This document shows, piece by piece, positions 61,013-64,000 of a stretch of 64,000 bases of DNA. The stretch is from an uncultured Acidimicrobiales bacterium (GTDB lineage Bacteria > Actinomycetota > Acidimicrobiia > Acidimicrobiales > SHLQ01), in assembly GCA_938041035.1 (NCBI GenBank), contig CALHYX010000020.1, forward strand, positions 1 through 64,000, given 5' to 3'. The position numbers were made by a program, and so were the translations under genes. The first letter of the stretch is position 1. Every line of letters begins with the position of its first letter. The notes beneath the pieces are model-generated. The model was not told where the DNA came from and searched no databases. It was given only the letters and a program-made list of their open reading frames with translations.

Positions 61013-62371
61013 ATGGTCGTCGGCGAGGTAGCCAACCACACCGAGGTCCTCGTCATCGGCGGCGGGCCGGGGGGCTACACCGCGGCGCTGCGGGCCGCCG
61101 AGGCTGGAAAGTCGGTGGTACTCGTCGAGGCCAAAGCCATGGGTGGCACGTGCCTCAACGTGGGGTGCATCCCGTCAAAGGCCCTGATCGAGGTCGCCAA
61201 CGTCGCTGCGCTATCCGAGCGGACCGCCGACTGGGGTGTACGGGTGCACACCGAGGTCGACATGGCGATGGTCGGCCGCCACCTCGGCTCGGTCGTGTCC
61301 AGTCTGACGGACGGACTCGTGGGCTCGATCGGTCGGGCCGGGGTCGAGGTCATCGACGGCACGGCGCGGTTCAGTCGCCCCGATCGGGTGGCGGTCGAGC
61401 GCGGCGACCAGGTCGAACACTGGGTGTTCGATCACTGCATCGTCGCCACGGGCAGCCGCCCGATCCAGCTCGCCAACCTGCCCGTCGACGGCGACCGCGT
61501 GCTGGATTCGACCGGGGCGCTCGCACTGACCGAACTGCCGGCCACCCTCGCCGTGGTGGGCGGCGGTTACATCGGCGTCGAACTGGGCACCGCGTTTGCC
61601 AAACTCGGATGCTCGGTGACCATCGTCGAACTCGCGCCGCGCATCCTGCCCTCGATGGGTCGCCACCTCGGCCGGTCGGTCGAACGCCGGCTCCCCGAGC
61701 TGGGGATCGACCTTCGTCTGGCCACCGCGGCGCGCGGCGTCACGGCGGCCGGGCTCCTCGTCGAACCTCCGGATGTTCCGGCAGGTTCCGTCGAGGAGAT
61801 TTTGGCCGAGAAGATCATCGTGGCCGTCGGCCGCCGGCCGAACAGCGACACGTGCGGGCTCGAACAGATCGGCGTCACGGTCGATGAGCGCGGCTTCGTC
61901 GTCGTCGACCCCGCCCGTCGGGCAACACCCACGATCTTCGCCATCGGCGACCTGACCGCCGGGCCCGCCCTCGCGCACAAGGCGACCGCCGAAGCCGAGG
62001 TCGCGGTCGAGGCGCTCCTGGGTGAACCGGTGACGTTCGATCCCGCCGCGATCCCCGCCGTCGTGTTCAGCGACCCCGAGGTCGTCTCCGTCGGCGAGCA
62101 GCCCGATACCGTCGGCACCACCACCAAACGGGTGCCGCTGCGGGCCAACGCTCGCGCCCAGACAATGGATGACACGGCCGGCCTCGCGCAACTGGTCGTC
62201 GCAGAAAGCGGCATCATCGTCGGCGTGCACCTCGAGGGTCCCCACGTCTCCGAACTCGCCGGTGAGGCCGCGCTCGCCATCGAGATGGCCGCCACCGTCG
62301 AGGACCTGGCCCTGACCATCCATCCCCACCCCACGCTGTCGGAGATCCTGCCGGACGCGGCTCGTCGGTAA
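61013..62371 (+). CDS. lpdA: Dihydrolipoyl dehydrogenase (E3)
   Basis: 452 aa. FAD loop VLVIGGGPGGYTAALRAAE, redox disulfide MGGTCLNVGCIPSK (Cys47, Cys52), NAD loop LAVVGGGYIGVELGTAFAKLG, second FAD contact TIFAIGDLTAGPALAHKATAEAEVAVEALLG and C-terminal His in HPHPTLSEILPDA. It reoxidises the lipoyl group. The TAA stop lies within the first GlnR-like box of the amt promoter. Confidence 0.93.
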   Translation: MVVGEVANHTEVLVIGGGPGGYTAALRAAEAGKSVVLVEAKAMGGTCLNVGCIPSKALIEVANVAALSERTADWGVRVHTEVDMAMVGRHLGSVVSSLTDGLVGSIGRAGVEVIDGTARFSRPDRVAVERGDQVEHWVFDHCIVATGSRPIQLANLPVDGDRVLDSTGALALTELPATLAVVGGGYIGVELGTAFAKLGCSVTIVELAPRILPSMGRHLGRSVERRLPELGIDLRLATAARGVTAAGLLVEPPDVPAGSVEEILAEKIIVAVGRRPNSDTCGLEQIGVTVDERGFVVVDPARRATPTIFAIGDLTAGPALAHKATAEAEVAVEALLGEPVTFDPAAIPAVVFSDPEVVSVGEQPDTVGTTTKRVPLRANARAQTMDDTAGLAQLVVAESGIIVGVHLEGPHVSELAGEAALAIEMAATVEDLALTIHPHPTLSEILPDAARR

Positions 62372-62449
62372 CCGAGCGGAAACACGACGAACACACTCCC
62401 GTCTTCCACCCGTCGCCGACCCGTAACCGCGATCGAACAACCGGGAAAC
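62368..62449 (+). promoter_or_regulatory. GlnR-like boxes upstream of amt
   Basis: GTAAC-6 nt-GAAAC at 62368-62383 matches the actinobacterial GlnR pattern gTnAc-n6-GaAAc exactly. A second array lies at 62423-62449: GTAAC, CGAAC, GAAAC, each 11 bases apart. Both precede amt (ATG 62501). GlnR controls amtB and P-II genes under nitrogen limitation in Streptomyces and mycobacteria; binding here is inferred. Confidence 0.7.
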
Positions 62450-62500
62450 ACGCCCTTCGTACGTTGATCCCACAAGCGACGAGTCTCGGAGGGTCGAGCA

Positions 62501-63928
62501 ATGAAACGGAAAGTGTTGGCTGGAGTTTTGGCGAGTCTGGGGGTGCTCGGTGTGTTTGCCGGGCCCGCCGCCGCCCAGGACGGGGCCGCGGTGGCTACCC
62601 AGGTGGTGCTCGACAACATCTTCATCTTCTTCTGCGCCGTCCTCGTCCTGCTCATGCAGGCCGGCTTCGGACTGGTCGAGGCGGGCCTCACCCGGGCGAA
62701 GAACGCCTCGAACATCATGATGAAGAACATGATGGATGCCTGCGTCGGCATCCTCGTCTTCGGTGCCGTCGGCTACTCGATCGCCTACCCCGGCGACTTC
62801 AACAGCTGGTTCGGGTTCGCCCAGTTCGGGGTGGGCGGCTTCATGACGACCGACGCCGTGGAGGGCCTCATCCCCTCGGTCGACTTCCTCTTCCAGGCCG
62901 CGTTCGCCGCCACCGCAGCGACCATCGTCTCGGGCGCCGTCGCCGGTCGAACGCAGTTCCGCGGCTACCTGGCCTATTCGATCGTGCTCACCGCCCTCAT
63001 CTACCCCATCGTCGTGTCGTGGCAGTGGGGCGGTGGTTGGCTCGCCGAGCTGGGGTTCGTCGACTTCGCCGGGTCCGGTCTCGTGCACCTCGTCGGCGGC
63101 GTGGCCGCCCTCGTCGGCACGCTGGTGATCGGGCCTCGCATCGGCAAATTCAAAGACGGCAAGCCCCAGGCACTACCCGGCCACAGCATGCCGATGGCGA
63201 TCCTCGGCGTGATGCTGCTGTTCATCGGCTGGTTTGGCTTCAACCCCGGCTCGCAGCTGGCTGCCGACCTTGCGGTCCCCGTGATCGCGGCGCTGACGGC
63301 ACTCGTGGCCGCGGCCGGCGGTTTCGCCGCCATGGTCACCGGCTGGATCGTGCTCAAGAAGCCCGACGTCTCCATGGCCGGCAACGGCATGCTCGCCGGG
63401 CTGGTGGCCATCTGTTCGGGCATCGGTGACTTCAACGTCGTCGGCACCGTCATCGTGGGTCTCGTCGCCGGCGTCATCGTCGTGTTGAGCGTGCTCGCCG
63501 TCGAGCGCATGGGCGTCGACGACCCGGTCGGCGCGTTCTCCGTACACGGTGTTTGCGGATTCTGGGGCCTTCTGGCCACCGGCCTGTTCGCCACCACCGC
63601 CGGCACCAACGGTGCTGTCGATGGACTCTTCTACGGCGGCGGCGCGGGGCTGCTCATCGACCAGTTGGTGGGCGGCCTCGCCATCACCGCTTTCGTTGCC
63701 GTGAGCGCCGGCCTGTTGTTCGGAGGTCTGCGAGCCGCCGGCATGTTGCGGGTGAGCGCCGAAGAGGAGATCGCCGGCCTCGACGTGAGCGAACACGGTG
63801 CACCCGGCTACGGCCTGGAACCACGGGTCGGCGGCACCGCCGGTGCGCCCGTCGGCGCCCCGGTTGCCGCACCCGGCGCCAACGTCGATCTGCGGGGCGG
63901 TTCGCTGCCCACGCCGAGCCAAGCCTGA
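62501..63928 (+). CDS. amt: Ammonium transporter Amt
   Basis: 475 aa. Cleavable signal (VLAGVLASLGVLGVFAGPAAAQ), then about 11 spans. AGFGLVEAGLTRAKNASNIMMKNMMDACVG is the family signature near the first span; the twin pore histidines lie in SGLVHLVGGVAALVG and FSVHGVCGFWGLLATGLFA. The C-terminal cytosolic tail EEEIAGLDVSEHGAPGY is the P-II contact region. Takes up ammonium. GGAGGG seven bases before ATG 62501. The P-II gene follows 10 bp later; together with the GlnR boxes this is a nitrogen-starvation operon. Confidence 0.95.
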   Translation: MKRKVLAGVLASLGVLGVFAGPAAAQDGAAVATQVVLDNIFIFFCAVLVLLMQAGFGLVEAGLTRAKNASNIMMKNMMDACVGILVFGAVGYSIAYPGDFNSWFGFAQFGVGGFMTTDAVEGLIPSVDFLFQAAFAATAATIVSGAVAGRTQFRGYLAYSIVLTALIYPIVVSWQWGGGWLAELGFVDFAGSGLVHLVGGVAALVGTLVIGPRIGKFKDGKPQALPGHSMPMAILGVMLLFIGWFGFNPGSQLAADLAVPVIAALTALVAAAGGFAAMVTGWIVLKKPDVSMAGNGMLAGLVAICSGIGDFNVVGTVIVGLVAGVIVVLSVLAVERMGVDDPVGAFSVHGVCGFWGLLATGLFATTAGTNGAVDGLFYGGGAGLLIDQLVGGLAITAFVAVSAGLLFGGLRAAGMLRVSAEEEIAGLDVSEHGAPGYGLEPRVGGTAGAPVGAPVAAPGANVDLRGGSLPTPSQA

Positions 63929-63938
63929 GGAGGCCAAC

Positions 63939-64000
63939 ATGTTTCATCTGGTAACCGCAGTGGTGAAACCCCACGTGCTCGATGGGGTCAAGGACGCTCT
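63939..64000 (+). CDS. glnB: P-II nitrogen regulatory protein, 3' end outside the window
   Basis: Only 20 codons are visible: MFHLVTAVVKPHVLDGVKDAL, whose KLVTAxxKPxxLDxVKxAL frame is the N-terminus of P-II (GlnB/GlnK). GAGGAGG at 63927-63933 overlaps the amt stop. It would bind AmtB and gate ammonium uptake. Whether it should be called glnB or glnK cannot be decided from this fragment. Confidence 0.85.
   Translation, partial: MFHLVTAVVKPHVLDGVKDA

Noticed and set aside
1..64000. tRNA, rRNA, transposase, integrase or prophage genes
   Set aside because: None seen by eye on either strand; a tRNA or Rfam search would be needed to exclude small RNAs.

Overview
The window is 64 kb of high-GC (roughly two-thirds G+C or more), densely coding chromosomal DNA from an actinobacterium. 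The evidence is F420-type luciferase-like oxidoreductases, a PPOX-class flavin protein, a DUF3097 gene, an LppM-like lipoprotein, a menaquinone pathway, GlnR-type boxes in front of an ammonium transporter, and many acyl-CoA enzymes. An Acidimicrobiia-type (Ilumatobacter-like) organism is my best guess, but this is inference from gene content. I see no rRNA, tRNA, CRISPR array, prophage or insertion sequence. About 58 protein genes cover nearly everything, and no gene-free stretch exceeds about 210 bp.

Layout. 1-876 is the 3' end of a secreted pentapeptide-repeat protein. 0.9-5.6 kb holds flavin enzymes, a DinB-like protein, a thioesterase and an acyl-CoA carboxylase subunit. 6.2-8.3 kb is an ECF sigma factor translationally coupled to a membrane-anchored SH3/AMIN/Gmad2-like protein. 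A second, unrelated sigma/anchored-protein pair lies at 13.0-15.2 kb. Between and after them (8.4-23.9 kb) are a TetR regulator, an LppM-like lipoprotein and many acyl-CoA enzymes: SDR, CoA-transferase, two acyl-CoA synthetases, enoyl-CoA hydratase, thiolase and acyl-CoA dehydrogenase. 24-31 kb has RsgA, a multi-spanning Tat-type molybdopterin oxidoreductase, an enoyl-CoA hydratase, an FkbM methyltransferase with an unknown partner, and a carboxylesterase.

32-40.4 kb is a menaquinone locus. menE lies on the plus strand, facing a tightly overlapped minus-strand operon that reads merR-menF-menD-menH-menC-DUF1697-AlkZ-like. 40.4-50.9 kb carries a DUF445 protein, a patatin, xylA behind a perfect LacI-type operator, a second pentapeptide protein, a CapA-like protein, a pterin dehydratase, an enoyl-reductase-like protein, a methyltransferase and NudK. 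52.2-52.8 kb contains the most striking item: a peroxiredoxin-like gene whose redox motif reads TGA-x-x-Cys, followed at the right distance by a hairpin fitting a bacterial SECIS element. It is a probable selenoprotein. 52.8-57.7 kb has two F420-type oxidoreductases, a secreted beta-helix protein, a methyltransferase and DUF3097. 57.7-62.4 kb is a complete four-gene branched-chain/2-oxo acid dehydrogenase operon (E1alpha, E1beta, E2, E3). The window ends in an amt-glnB/K nitrogen operon preceded by GlnR-like boxes.

Regulatory DNA is unusually readable here. Perfect dyads stand in four promoter-type gaps (1452-1473, 22382-22402, 42826-42845, 50214-50252), and several convergent gene pairs end with abutting or overlapping stop codons.
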